Source: Spirosoma sp. KUDC1026
GTDB lineage: Bacteria > Bacteroidota > Bacteroidia > Cytophagales > Spirosomataceae
Assembly (NCBI RefSeq): GCF_013375035.1
Contig: NZ_CP056032.1
Location: forward strand, 3,328,001-3,392,000
Reading direction: 5' to 3'
Length of the DNA stretch: 64,000 nt
Below the pieces are notes generated by a model. The model was not told the DNA's origin. It saw only the letters and a program-made list of their open reading frames with translations, and searched no databases. Below, one piece after another: positions 8,166-17,226 of the stretch. A program made the translations under genes and the position numbers. Every line of letters begins with the position of its first letter. Positions within the stretch are counted from its first letter, which is position 1.

Positions 8166-9320
8166 CTATGAGCGGGCGGAAGGTGGAATGAGAACGGGTT
8201 TGATGCAGTTGTCCAGTTTATCGGCGAAAATGCGGTACGCATCGGCGACGTCTTCCAGCGGCACGCGGTGCGTAATCATTGCTTTGGGATCTAAAACGCC
8301 ATTCTGAACGTGCTCAATGAGTCGGGGAAGCAACCGCTTGACAGAGGTTTGGTTCGCCCGGATGCTTAGTCCTTTGTTAACAATATTGCCAACTGGCACC
8401 ATGTTTCCCGTTGGCCCGTATACACCAACGATGGAAACGATACCTCCTTTTTTAACGGAGTTGATCGCCCAGTGCAGCGCCGTTGCTGAACCGGCCTGTA
8501 ACAATCCTTTACGACCCGTAATCGTTTGAATTACGTTACCCGCGGCTTCGGCACCTACGGCGTCAATGCAGACATCCGCGCCCATCCAGTCTGTTGCTTT
8601 CTTGAGAAACAGGACAGGATCGTCCATCTCCTTAAAGTTGTAGACTTCACAGTTGGCGTAGTTTTTTACGAACTCCAATCGATACTCAACATGGTCGATC
8701 ACGATAACGCGTCCGGCCCCGAACAGCCAGGAACACTTGGCCGCCATGATACCTACGGGCCCCGCGCCAAAAACAACGACCGTGTCGCCGGGCTGGATGC
8801 CTCCCATTTCGGCAGCTTGGTACCCTGTTGGAACCACGTCGGTTAACAAAACGGCGTCGTCCGGGTCCATCCCCGGTGGAATAACCGTAGGACTCACATC
8901 GGCATAGGGGACGCGGACGTATTCTGCCTGTCCACCATCATAACCACCGGCTGTGTGCGAGTAGCCAAAAATACCCCCAACGGCCGTAGCCTCTGGATTG
9001 GATTCGTGGCAGTTTCCAAATAGTCCCTGCTGGCAGAATGCACACTTGCCGCAGGCGATGTTGAACGGCACAAGAACCGTATCGCCTACTTTTAACTTCT
9101 GTACATCGGGGCCGATCTCCTCAACGACCCCAATAAACTCATGACCAAACGTTGAGCCCACCCGCGTGTCGGGCACATTACCATTGTACAAATGCAGATC
9201 TGAGCCGCAGATGCAAGAGCGCGTGACTCGGACAATAGCATCTTGTGGGTGCTTAATTTCGGGGTAGGGTTTGTGATCGATACGGACCCGCTGGGGACCC
9301 CGGTAATTCATCGCCAACAT
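8166..9320 (-). CDS. Zinc-dependent alcohol dehydrogenase (formaldehyde dehydrogenase-like)
   Basis: The 384-residue MDR enzyme oxidises an alcohol with NAD(P). Catalytic zinc ligands are visible in SCICGSDLH and GHEF, structural zinc cysteines in ACGKCAFCQQGLFGNC, and the Rossmann motif in GAGPVGIMAA. The long zinc-lobe insertion after the Cys cluster and the overall layout match the glutathione-independent formaldehyde dehydrogenase-like branch; the natural substrate is unknown. I start at 9320 (MLAMNYRGP), as in homologues. An upstream in-frame ATG at 9371 would add 17 residues of no recognisable homology. It is followed after 11 nt by the small membrane protein gene. Confidence 0.88.
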   Translation of the reverse strand: MLAMNYRGPQRVRIDHKPYPEIKHPQDAIVRVTRSCICGSDLHLYNGNVPDTRVGSTFGHEFIGVVEEIGPDVQKLKVGDTVLVPFNIACGKCAFCQQGLFGNCHESNPEATAVGGIFGYSHTAGGYDGGQAEYVRVPYADVSPTVIPPGMDPDDAVLLTDVVPTGYQAAEMGGIQPGDTVVVFGAGPVGIMAAKCSWLFGAGRVIVIDHVEYRLEFVKNYANCEVYNFKEMDDPVLFLKKATDWMGADVCIDAVGAEAAGNVIQTITGRKGLLQAGSATALHWAINSVKKGGIVSIVGVYGPTGNMVPVGNIVNKGLSIRANQTSVKRLLPRLIEHVQNGVLDPKAMITHRVPLEDVADAYRIFADKLDNCIKPVLIPPSARS

Positions 9321-9623
9321 AGACAGGATGGTTAGAGTTAATAGTTCGACTACCATTAACGAACGGCTCAAATCTGTTTGTGGCTGACGATGCTGTGCTT
9401 TATGAGAATGCGGGGATAGAAGGGAAGCTCCTGCCGGTTAAATGAGCAAACAGACTACTTGTTGGCGAAACGTTCGTGGGAAAAGCCTACCTGAAATTGT
9501 CTACCATTCCGCCATAGCAAAACTTTATCTGATTAATAGGGTAATCCTGATGGAATTTTACGTACCTTTGCGCCCACGTTTTACGCGGGGGATGCGTCTC
9601 CCATCAAAACCAAACAAGCACAA
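9321..9623. other. Divergent intergenic region between the dehydrogenase and rpsP
   Basis: These 303 nt separate two divergent genes. The rpsP promoter element is at 9563. No RNA gene or long repeat is visible, and I see no clear TAnnTTTG element for the dehydrogenase. Confidence 0.5.
9563..9570 (+). promoter_or_regulatory. -7 element (TACCTTTG) of rpsP
   Basis: A perfect TAnnTTTG match sits 53 nt before the rpsP ATG. The resulting leader of roughly 45 nt contains no Shine-Dalgarno sequence. A -33 TTG is not evident. Confidence 0.65.
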
Positions 9624-10181
9624 ATGGCTGTCAAAATCCGTTTATCGCGTCGTGGACGCAAAAAAATGGCTATCTACGACATCGTCGTAGCCCAATCGAC
9701 TTCTCCTCGTGATGGTCGTTTCATTGAAAAAATCGGTTCGTACAACCCAAATACCGACCCGTCGACGGTTGTTCTGAAATCGGATCGCGCCGTACACTGG
9801 CTGATGGTAGGTGCACAACCAACCGATACCGCTCGTTCGGTACTGTCGCACGAAGGTATCATGTACCGCAAACACCTGCAGGTTGGCGTTAACAAAGGCG
9901 CTATCACGCAGGATCAGGCTGATGAGAAATTCAACACCTGGAAAGACGACAAAGAAAATCGGAAGGCTGACGCAGCGACGACCAAAACGCAAAGCAAAGA
10001 GCAGGCTCGTGCCGCTCGTCTGGAAGCTGAGCGTAAAGTAAACGAAACGCGCGCTGAAGCAATTGCGAAGAAAAACAAAGTTGAAGAGCCAGAAGCTCCC
10101 GTAGCTGAAGAAGCTCCTGCGGCTGAGGCAGCAGAAGCTCCAGAAGCAGCTGCTCCGGAAGAAACTCCCGCAGCGGAATAG
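9624..10181 (+). CDS. rpsP: 30S ribosomal protein S16 with a long acidic tail
   Basis: Residues 1-90 are a standard bS16 ([52 protein letters not shown]). The protein continues to 185 residues, about twice the usual length. After a Lys/Glu/Ala-rich helical stretch it ends in a low-complexity Ala-Glu-Pro tail from about residue 150. Long S16 tails are common in Bacteroidota; their role is unknown. It is the first gene of an rpsP-rimM-trmD unit, with a hairpin terminator or attenuator between rpsP and rimM. Confidence 0.97.
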   Translation: MAVKIRLSRRGRKKMAIYDIVVAQSTSPRDGRFIEKIGSYNPNTDPSTVVLKSDRAVHWLMVGAQPTDTARSVLSHEGIMYRKHLQVGVNKGAITQDQADEKFNTWKDDKENRKADAATTKTQSKEQARAARLEAERKVNETRAEAIAKKNKVEEPEAPVAEEAPAAEAAEAPEAAAPEETPAAE

Positions 10182-10202
10182 TTTTTCGACAAATCGTGTT
10201 AC

Positions 10203-10236
10203 AAAAGAGCCTGTTCTTGCTGAACAGGCTCTTTTT
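10203..10236 (+). terminator. Terminator or attenuator between rpsP and rimM
   Basis: AAAAGAGCCTGTTC pairs with GAACAGGCTCTTTT around a 5-nt loop and ends in a T run. It lies 21 nt after rpsP and 15 nt before rimM, so it probably lets S16 be made in excess over RimM and TrmD. Confidence 0.85.
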
Positions 10237-10251
10237 ATACCCAAGCATACT

Positions 10252-10839
10252 GTGACTAAAGACGACTGTTATCAGGTAGGCCACATCACCAAGACGCACG
10301 GCGTTAGTGGTGAACTCGTGCTATTTCTGGATGTTGACGACGCCAGCGAATATGCGGATCTGGATTCGGTACTGCTGGAAGTGAAGGGCGAGCTGGTGCC
10401 GTACTTCATTGAATCCATCGCTATTGTGAAAGGCAGCCGCGCCATCATTGCCTTTGAAGATATTGACACCATTGAGCAGGCCGAACGGCTCATCAATTGC
10501 GGGGCCTTTCTGCCGCTGGACAACCTGGAGCCCATCACCGACGAAACCCGTTTCTACTTCCACGAAATTGTGGGGTATCAGGTGGTCGACGTTACCGAAG
10601 GCGAACTGGGTACTGTGCTGGGCGTTTATGCGATGAACGCGCAGGATCTGATCGCTATGGATTATCAGGGCAAAGAGGTTCTGATTCCGATTAACAGCGA
10701 GATTGTCCGGACGGTAGACCGGGCGAATAAAAAACTTAACGTTGCCCTGCCCGAAGGCTTGCTGGCTATCTACATGGAAGAGGATAGCAAGGACAAGCCC
10801 GAGGTAGATGGTGATCTGGACGAGACGGATGAGGATTGA
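10252..10839 (+). CDS. rimM: Ribosome maturation factor RimM
   Basis: The 195-residue protein assists 30S head maturation and binds S19. The RimM N-terminal beta-barrel shows [16 protein letters not shown], and the PRC-barrel half shows [21 protein letters not shown] and [16 protein letters not shown]. The start codon is GTG, placed by homology. The last 25 residues are acidic (DLDETDED). The gene overlaps trmD by 11 nt, consistent with translational coupling. Confidence 0.95.
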   Translation: MTKDDCYQVGHITKTHGVSGELVLFLDVDDASEYADLDSVLLEVKGELVPYFIESIAIVKGSRAIIAFEDIDTIEQAERLINCGAFLPLDNLEPITDETRFYFHEIVGYQVVDVTEGELGTVLGVYAMNAQDLIAMDYQGKEVLIPINSEIVRTVDRANKKLNVALPEGLLAIYMEEDSKDKPEVDGDLDETDED

Positions 10840-11506
10840 TATCATTACCTGCCTGCCCCGGCTGCTGGACAGCTTTTTTGCGCATTCCATTCTGCAACGG
10901 GCGCAGCAGGGCGGTTACGTAGAGGTTGTGGTGCATGACCTGCGCGACTATACGGCCGATAAACACCGGCGGGTGGACGACTATGCCTTTGGCGGGGGCG
11001 CGGGTATGGTGATGCAGATTGAGCCGATTGCCAACTGCATCCGGTCGCTTCAGGCCGAGCGGACCTACGACGAAATTATTTACATGACGCCCGACGGTGC
11101 GCGGCTGAATCAGCAGACAACCAACGCGCTGTCGCTGAAACAGAATTTGATTATCCTCTGCGGCCATTACAAAGGCGTGGACGAGCGTGCCCGAGAGCTG
11201 TTCGTAACGAAAGAAATAAGCATCGGCGATTACGTCTTGTCGGGGGGAGAATTAGCTGCCTGTGTACTGTCCGACGCGATTATTCGCTTGCTTCCCGGTG
11301 TTCTGAATGACGAAACGTCAGCTCTGACCGATTCCTTTCAGGATAACTTACTCGCCCCACCGGTCTACACCCGTCCGGCCGAATTTGAAGGGCATCGGGT
11401 ACCGGACATTCTGCTGTCGGGCCACGAAGCCAAAATTGACGAGTGGCGCCACGAGCAGGCTCTTGCCCGTACCCGCACCCGACGGCCTGATTTGCTGGAG
11501 CCGTAA
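10829..11506 (+). CDS. trmD: tRNA (guanine-37-N1)-methyltransferase
   Basis: The 225-residue SPOUT enzyme methylates G37 of tRNAs using SAM. Recognisable motifs are [10 protein letters not shown] at the N-terminus, [13 protein letters not shown], the trefoil-knot elements [14 protein letters not shown] and [14 protein letters not shown], and the late [25 protein letters not shown] use the ATG at 10829; an in-frame ATG at 10808 lies further inside rimM and adds no homology. A strong palindrome follows the stop. Confidence 0.97.
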   Translation: MRIDIITCLPRLLDSFFAHSILQRAQQGGYVEVVVHDLRDYTADKHRRVDDYAFGGGAGMVMQIEPIANCIRSLQAERTYDEIIYMTPDGARLNQQTTNALSLKQNLIILCGHYKGVDERARELFVTKEISIGDYVLSGGELAACVLSDAIIRLLPGVLNDETSALTDSFQDNLLAPPVYTRPAEFEGHRVPDILLSGHEAKIDEWRHEQALARTRTRRPDLLEP

Positions 11507-11537
11507 TCGAATTTACTTTAGTGGGAATCGAAATTGT

Positions 11538-11576
11538 ATTAAACGCCGTTATATCTTTGTTATAACGGCGTTTAAT
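11538..11576. promoter_or_regulatory. Perfect 16-bp inverted repeat between trmD and mazE
   Basis: ATTAAACGCCGTTATA and its complement flank a 7-nt spacer, 11 nt before the mazE start. It could terminate trmD transcription, act as an operator for the MazE-MazF complex (which usually binds a palindrome over its own promoter), or both. There is no clean T tract after it, which favours the operator reading. Confidence 0.55.
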
Positions 11577-11587
11577 GTGGTAGATCT

Positions 11588-11845
11588 ATGATACAGACAA
11601 TTCGTAAGATCGGGAATTCGCAGGGCATCTTATTACCCAAAAATTTATTGCAGCAGGCTGGTATCGAAGAATCTGTTGACGTAGCACTTACCGATGAAGG
11701 GGTCTTGCTGAAGCCGCTCAAAAAACATCCTCGTGATGGTTGGGATAACGCGTTTAAAGCCGCCGAGGAAGCTGGCGATGAACCAGATAACGATCTGTTC
11801 GATGGTGCGGGCAATAAGTTCGACCAGGAGGAATGGACGTGGTAA
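11588..11845 (+). CDS. mazE: MazE-like antitoxin (AbrB/SpoVT fold)
   Basis: The 85-residue protein begins with a swapped-hairpin AbrB DNA-binding domain (IRKIGNSQGILLPKNLLQQAGI). Its acidic C-terminal half (EEAGDEPDNDLFDGAG, ending EEWTW) is typical of the flexible segment that wraps and blocks MazF. It precedes the toxin gene with a 13-nt overlap, the normal order for the family. It probably represses its own promoter at the palindrome just upstream. Confidence 0.88.
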   Translation: MIQTIRKIGNSQGILLPKNLLQQAGIEESVDVALTDEGVLLKPLKKHPRDGWDNAFKAAEEAGDEPDNDLFDGAGNKFDQEEWTW

Positions 11846-12162
11846 TCCATCGCTTTGACATCTGGCTGGTCTCATTGGACCCGACCAAGGGTAGTGAGAT
11901 TGCCAAGACGCGTCCTTGTTTAGTCGTATCTCCTGACGAAGTTAATCGGCGGCTGAATACAGTTCTCATTGCCCCGATGACCAGTACCCGTAAGCTCTAC
12001 CCAACACGAATCAATACGCACTTTGCCGGTCAGGACGGGCAGATCGCGCTGGATCAACTTCGATCCGTAGACAAAACCCGTCTGGTAAAGCGATTGGGTA
12101 GTTTAGATGATTCAGTTTGCCAAGAAGTTTGTCAGACACTGGTGGCGCTGTTTGTCTATTGA
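11833..12162 (+). CDS. mazF: MazF/PemK-type endoribonuclease toxin
   Basis: The 109-residue toxin shows the PemK/MazF beta-barrel: RFDIWLVSLDPTKGSEIAKTRPCLVVSPDE near the N-terminus and TVLIAPMTST near the middle. The conserved catalytic Arg (KTRP) and Ser/Thr (MTST) are present, as is the late QIALDQLRSVDKTRL strand. Such toxins cut single-stranded RNA at short motifs. The pair lies between the trmD operon and a minus-strand gene and is closed by a strong terminator. Confidence 0.88.
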   Translation: MDVVIHRFDIWLVSLDPTKGSEIAKTRPCLVVSPDEVNRRLNTVLIAPMTSTRKLYPTRINTHFAGQDGQIALDQLRSVDKTRLVKRLGSLDDSVCQEVCQTLVALFVY

Positions 12163-12175
12163 ACCTGCAAGCCTT

Positions 12176-12234
12176 AAGCAGAAAGACGTAAGATACAGGA
12201 GACCTCTCCCAATGTCTTACGTCTTTCTGCTTTT
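12176..12234. terminator. Strong hairpin terminator after mazF
   Basis: An 18-bp perfect stem (starts AAGCAGAAAGACG) encloses a 21-nt loop and ends in TTTT. It lies 13 nt past mazF and 30 nt before the end of the convergent SWIM gene, so it may serve both. The AAAGACGTAAGA arm motif also appears in the repeat at 22414-22540. Confidence 0.8.
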
Positions 12235-12264
12235 ATCAGACATTCTGAAAAAATAGTAGGCAAT

Positions 12265-13611
12265 CTATTCAAGCATTCGTACGGCCAGTACGTGTTTGCA
12301 GAGCCCCCGTTTCCCCTGGTGGTTGGTGAACCAGTCGCAGGTACAACGGGCGCGGTCATTCTCGATAACGACTTTGTGAAAGAGGCCGCTGCTGCCCTGA
12401 ACCGTCGCTTCAAGATACCCCGATTTACGAACGTTAATCGTAATATCATTGTCGGCAACGAGCTTGCGGGCGTTTTTTAGTCGCGGATTCAGGCTCAGGA
12501 TACGCTGTGTTTTGAACGGCAGTCGACGGTAGAAATGCTGATTATTAACCAGGTCGAAGCCCAGCAGACCAATACTCGAAAGGTTAGCGACCAGCGTGTC
12601 CATATCGCCGAAGGAGACGTCGTTTTCCAGAGCCAGCATACTTGGGTTGAATGCTTCGTTGGCCTTCAGGAGGCTGTTGACGCCTACGATCAGCTCCAGA
12701 GGCAGGCCGTTGATCAGGTGTTCGAGCGCCTTGCCTTCTCCCGAAAATCCCCGGTACGCATCCGCCGAGAATGCAAACACCATCTGGAGCGAGCCGAGGT
12801 GGAGAACAAAGCCAGCCGCCTGTTCATCCTGGCTCTGGTAAATGGTCAGACTGTGGATGAATGGGAGCAGTCCTTCGAGTAAACGTAGCCGGTGGGCACC
12901 GCCAATCCGGACTGTTTTTCCCTGTTGCAAGGGTGAAAAGAGATATTTTCCGGCTCGCTGAACGATGAACAAATCGGCCTTGACGGTGCTCTTCGGCAGG
13001 CTCTGAAACAACTGGATAGATTGCGCCTTGGTCAGCGTGAACACCGGCTGCATCTCCGCCAGATAGAACTGCACGCTGGTCAGCCCTTTGATCCACCGGT
13101 TCGGTAAGGTGACCTTGCGTTCAACGACTTTAGCGGTTGCGCTAATAACGGTAACCGATCGCTGCCCGACAGACAAGACCATCGTCTCTGTTTGGGTGAT
13201 GCTGTTGAGGGCGTTAAGCATGGGTTCGTTAAAGTCAACGTTTGTAGTGCCGCTCGCTAGGAATTCACCATCCAGACCTTCTGGTAGAATATCCAGCCGG
13301 GCGTATACACCGTTGCATGACGAAAAACCTTCAAAACGGACCTGTCCGGACCCTGCTGTTACAATAGGGTCGCGTAACGCCATTAACTCCTGACTGGTCA
13401 GGGCAAAACGCGACCGAACGGTTTTGGCGATTGTCATCAGGCACCGGGAGATTAGATAAGGCTCGCGTAGTCGTCCCCAAAAGAAACAGGGAATGTTATT
13501 GACCTCATCAAGTTCGGTCTGGTGCGACAACAGCAGCGTATTTCCCTGCTCACTGTCGGTAAAGGTTGAGGCCGAGGTATAAGTGTAATCGCTGTCAGTT
13601 AATGGTTGCAT
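12265..13611 (-). CDS. SWIM zinc-finger domain protein
   Basis: The 448-residue protein ends with a SWIM zinc finger of the form CxC-x12-CxH (CTCDW...LCKH) within the last 30 residues, preceded by the usual beta-strand SGLFHKVVIEN. SWIM fingers bind DNA or proteins. The first 390 residues have no domain I can name and look mixed alpha/beta. The gene is 75 nt downstream of the WGR gene on the same strand. Pairing of a SWIM protein with a large WGR protein recalls the E. coli yeh cluster (YehQ with WGR/DUF4132 proteins), but the MoxR ATPase and VWA partners are absent here. Function unknown. Confidence 0.75.
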   Translation of the reverse strand: MQPLTDSDYTYTSASTFTDSEQGNTLLLSHQTELDEVNNIPCFFWGRLREPYLISRCLMTIAKTVRSRFALTSQELMALRDPIVTAGSGQVRFEGFSSCNGVYARLDILPEGLDGEFLASGTTNVDFNEPMLNALNSITQTETMVLSVGQRSVTVISATAKVVERKVTLPNRWIKGLTSVQFYLAEMQPVFTLTKAQSIQLFQSLPKSTVKADLFIVQRAGKYLFSPLQQGKTVRIGGAHRLRLLEGLLPFIHSLTIYQSQDEQAAGFVLHLGSLQMVFAFSADAYRGFSGEGKALEHLINGLPLELIVGVNSLLKANEAFNPSMLALENDVSFGDMDTLVANLSSIGLLGFDLVNNQHFYRRLPFKTQRILSLNPRLKNARKLVADNDITINVRKSGYLEATVQGSSGLFHKVVIENDRARCTCDWFTNHQGKRGLCKHVLAVRMLE

Positions 13612-13686
13612 GTGGAAAAGGTTTATTGGAAACGCCCGATTGGTATGAGAGGCATTGACAGGTCTTGCAGTTGATTCTTTAGAAAA

Positions 13687-16600
13687 TTAACCGAGCGCTA
13701 AAATGCTGGTACAAAGTGCCTTCACGGAATTGTTTTGCTGCCAGCTATGTAAAACCACTATCGTTGCTTCGGCTGGGGACTCGTTCAGTTTTACCAGCAG
13801 ATCAAAATAGATTTCCAGTAGCTTCCTGGTGTTCTTTGGCGGAGTCGACAGAGCTGTCAGTGATGAGAACAAGGCGTCGGTGATCAAAAGCAGGGCTTTA
13901 TTGTGAAGCGGACTAACATCTCTAACCAGGTTCAGGCCGTCAATCAGCCGCTGTAGGGGCGCATACGTATTGGCGAGCAGGTAGCCTAATTGATGGCCAA
14001 GCTGAACGACATCAAGCGTCTGTTCGCTAACATGGTGAATAAGTACTTCGGCTGCCAGGGTACCCTGTTCCCGCTTCTTCGCCAGTAAGCCACAGGCCAG
14101 CGTCAGTAGCGATAGGTGGCGAAACTGAAAACCCGGTTGCAGCATAAGCTGTAAGGTCGGCGTTACAGACACACCTAGATCAGCACTAGTACAGCTATGT
14201 TTAGCAATGAGTGTGAACAAAGATTCTGGCCGCTGAGGTATCAGACTATAACAATACGCTGTGTCGACTGGCGACAGGTTTGCAAAATTCCAGTTAAGGT
14301 TATTTCCTGAGAGGTCATTGCTATATAGAAGAACAGGCAATAAACGCTGCTGAGCCGGAAACGATACCGTTAATTGCTGGTAAGGAGCTCCGTACTCTGG
14401 CCGGCCGGTGAAATAGTTTTCCCACGAAGCCCGCTCCGTCCTGATGGCATAGGTGGGCACAAACGGTTGTGCTACGTTCGGAGTGTTGGCAAACGATACG
14501 TCCATAAGGGTTGGAAAGTCAGCATCCGGGTAGAATGTGCGGGCTGCCACCGCCCAAACCGCCTGCTGTTCAGCAATAGAGTTGTCGGATTTGAAAACCG
14601 ACAGCAGACTACTGACTGTGCTTTGCCGGGGTAGCACTAAATCGTCTGACACGCCGAGACAAAACGCCATCAGGGGTTTCAGATTTCCCGACAGCTGATC
14701 ACAAAGCAGGACGGCTTCGGCGGTATTTTCACGGGGCATTCGGGCAATGGCAATGGCTAAATCGAGCTGGTTGATGGGTTCATTCTGTTGCTGATAGGCC
14801 ACCAGCCGTGCCAGCAACGTAGTCGGCGAAATCCAGTGGGGAGCGTGTGTCGGCATGCTCAACAGCGGTAACGTAGCGTTACTCGTTCGCTTTTGATGGA
14901 GGTGCATCATTCGTCGGCCAATTACCGATACGAAGTCCCGTTTATTATCTGTTATTACCTGGTTTAAGGCGCTCTGTATAACAGTATCGTCCTGGGTGCC
15001 AGATAGCCAATAATTCAGGTAGAAACCAAGACACCGTTTGGTTATGCCCGACGCGAAATAGCTGTTGTCCAGTTTTTTCTGATAGACGGCCAGCTGATCC
15101 CGAAAATCAGCCGGTATATCAGTGGGGGGCAGCACGAGTGTGTTCATAAGGATTTCCATATCTAGTGGCTTGTCAGAGCCAAAGAACTTACCGATTAGAA
15201 ACAGGAAATCATTCCAGGTGGCAGGTAAGGCTACTTCCTGGCCGGGGATAAGCCGCTGTTCCCGTTTGGACGACGGGGCATACGTATAGTCAACAGGCTG
15301 GTTTACGTCGTCGGGCTGCACAGTGATGATTTTCAGGAACGGTCGAAGCGTTTCCGCAACCTGACCCAGTATCTGATCGGAATACGACTGAAGCTGGTAT
15401 TGCAGGTCTTCATCGGTTGGGTCACCATATTTTGCTAATAAGGTCGCTGCTTTGGTTTGCAGCGAGAGATCGTTCAGGGCAAACACATCGGCCAGCAGGA
15501 AGGATATTTTCGGTCGGTAATCAGGTTGTGTTTTCAGGAACCGCTCGAAAATGGTCAACAGCGTTTTGAGTCCTGTTTTGCAGTCCGACCGCATCATCAC
15601 TGACGGAGTCCAGTCGAGCAATTGGTTAACGCAAAAATCAGGCGCGGTGTAGACGGCTTTCAATAGACTAATGGCCCAGTTCACTACGTGTGGATGCTGC
15701 GCGGCCAGCAAGGGCAAAATACTTGTCTGTAAGGCAAGCAATTCAGCAGCGGTAGGGGCCGCTGCTTCGACCTGCTTCCGATAGAACAGGCGTAAACTTG
15801 TGTTCAAGTCTTTTGTCTGCACGCTCAGACACTTCTCGAAAAACCACAGGCGGTCAAGTTTTCCTTCTGAGAGGAGCCGGGAGAAGAGTTGGGACCAGAC
15901 CGAAACAGATTCAGTATTGCCTGAAGGGCTGTTTGGCATATACGTGCTGGCATCTGTAGAAACCGGGTAATCGAATAAACTGGGTATCTCCCGATTCAGA
16001 ACGACAGGGTCTGACGCGAGAAAGTTCTGTTGATCCGTGATGTTGCTATACGTGCGTGTCCGGTGATCGTATGTCGTTATGCTTACGACTGAAGCGGCAA
16101 ATAATTCGGGCTGGTACGTAATCAGGTTTTCGTTTTCTAGCTCTCGTAACTGCCGATAGTCGAGGATATGCCAGCGATTTTTCTGATTGTCGGTAGTCAG
16201 GAATTCCGTTAGCCATTGAGGACGCGCCCATAATAAAATGGGCCGTGTATAGATAGACCATTCTTCGCCAGCTAGCAACCAATAGAGGTCAAAGCCTTTG
16301 ATATCCGAGAAAGGCAAAACTGCCAGAGCAGACAGGCTGACAATTGTTTTCTGGCCGTTAGTGCCCCGGGTTCCCCACCGGGTGCTACCATGCTCGGTAA
16401 CCGTATCGCACCAGTATTTTTTGGCTTCCTTGACTTTCTTTCTCAGTGCTGGATAATGCAATTTGTCGACGCTTTGCAGGAATGGCAAAAGCTGGTATGT
16501 CTGTGTGTCCCGGATGATCTGATCGTACCGGTCCAGAATAGCTTTCTGCTGTTCCAGACTGCTTGTACTTGTGCTGTTGCTTCTGGATGGTTCTGACGTG

Positions 16601-16827
16601 GCAGGAGCGGCCACGTCAGAACCTGATTCAATGTATCCCTTTCTTGTTTTCTCCCGAATCAGCTTATCGACAGCCTGTTGGCATTGTTCGGTCGAGTCGA
16701 ATGCTTTAGTCAGGCTTTGGCCTGCCGTGTCAAGTTTGCCATACGTAATGAGAACACGGGTAGCTTCGATATCAAGCTGCCAGAACTTACTGGACGAGTC
16801 ATTAATACAGGTAAAATAGCGTGTCAT
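13687..16827 (-). CDS. Large WGR-domain protein (DUF6493-like)
   Basis: The 1046-residue protein starts with a WGR domain (residues 1-66; FWQLDIEATRVLITYGKLDTAGQ, then a QAVDKLIREKTRKGYIE helix), a fold known from PARPs and MolR-type proteins that binds nucleic acid ends or proteins. A Ser/Thr-rich linker (about 70-92) leads to roughly 950 mostly helical residues with repeat-like helices (for example LLAKYGDPTDEDLQ), possibly HEAT-like. I assign the body to DUF6493 with moderate confidence. No catalytic motif or membrane segment is visible. It is the first gene of a two-gene unit with the SWIM protein. Confidence 0.7.
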   Translation of the reverse strand: MTRYFTCINDSSSKFWQLDIEATRVLITYGKLDTAGQSLTKAFDSTEQCQQAVDKLIREKTRKGYIESGSDVAAPATSEPSRSNSTSTSSLEQQKAILDRYDQIIRDTQTYQLLPFLQSVDKLHYPALRKKVKEAKKYWCDTVTEHGSTRWGTRGTNGQKTIVSLSALAVLPFSDIKGFDLYWLLAGEEWSIYTRPILLWARPQWLTEFLTTDNQKNRWHILDYRQLRELENENLITYQPELFAASVVSITTYDHRTRTYSNITDQQNFLASDPVVLNREIPSLFDYPVSTDASTYMPNSPSGNTESVSVWSQLFSRLLSEGKLDRLWFFEKCLSVQTKDLNTSLRLFYRKQVEAAAPTAAELLALQTSILPLLAAQHPHVVNWAISLLKAVYTAPDFCVNQLLDWTPSVMMRSDCKTGLKTLLTIFERFLKTQPDYRPKISFLLADVFALNDLSLQTKAATLLAKYGDPTDEDLQYQLQSYSDQILGQVAETLRPFLKIITVQPDDVNQPVDYTYAPSSKREQRLIPGQEVALPATWNDFLFLIGKFFGSDKPLDMEILMNTLVLPPTDIPADFRDQLAVYQKKLDNSYFASGITKRCLGFYLNYWLSGTQDDTVIQSALNQVITDNKRDFVSVIGRRMMHLHQKRTSNATLPLLSMPTHAPHWISPTTLLARLVAYQQQNEPINQLDLAIAIARMPRENTAEAVLLCDQLSGNLKPLMAFCLGVSDDLVLPRQSTVSSLLSVFKSDNSIAEQQAVWAVAARTFYPDADFPTLMDVSFANTPNVAQPFVPTYAIRTERASWENYFTGRPEYGAPYQQLTVSFPAQQRLLPVLLYSNDLSGNNLNWNFANLSPVDTAYCYSLIPQRPESLFTLIAKHSCTSADLGVSVTPTLQLMLQPGFQFRHLSLLTLACGLLAKKREQGTLAAEVLIHHVSEQTLDVVQLGHQLGYLLANTYAPLQRLIDGLNLVRDVSPLHNKALLLITDALFSSLTALSTPPKNTRKLLEIYFDLLVKLNESPAEATIVVLHSWQQNNSVKALCTSILALG

Positions 16828-17226
16828 AGAGACGAATGAGGGGTGCGAAATAAGGTCACAGCCTGCAGCAGAAACCTGTCAGATATAGAGAGTAATATAT
16901 GAAATTTTACTCACTATTTCGTCCCTTTTACTCATCTTCTTCCCTCTCATTTGTCCCTCTCTGCGACGACGGACTTATCATTCCCCTTTACAATTTCATA
17001 ACACGGCGTAAAACTCCGTTAATATGCTTCGGCGTAGTTTTGCGGCATACTTAGAGCCACTTCCAGGGCAAGCCATGTGACGAGTTTAGTACAGTAAATA
17101 CGCTTCCCAGAGTGAGGATTGTTACATCCTCCATGCTGTAAATCGATACAGATCGTATTGCCAATCGTACCACGAAAACCGTGGTAGCAGACCTCTTTTT
17201 GCCAAAAAATCCAACTAGTCAATACC
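16828..17226. other. 399-nt intergenic region upstream of susC
   Basis: The region separates the divergent WGR and susC genes. It contains a pyrimidine-rich plus-strand segment (about 16915-16970) and a short hairpin (ACCAC...GTGGT, about 17169-17187) in the presumed susC leader. I see no gene. Promoters for both flanking genes must lie here, but no TAnnTTTG element is convincing. Confidence 0.5.

Noticed and set aside
9642-10244. 200-codon minus-strand frame across rpsP
   Set aside because: It is a shadow of the S16 gene. The sense frame is a conserved ribosomal protein.
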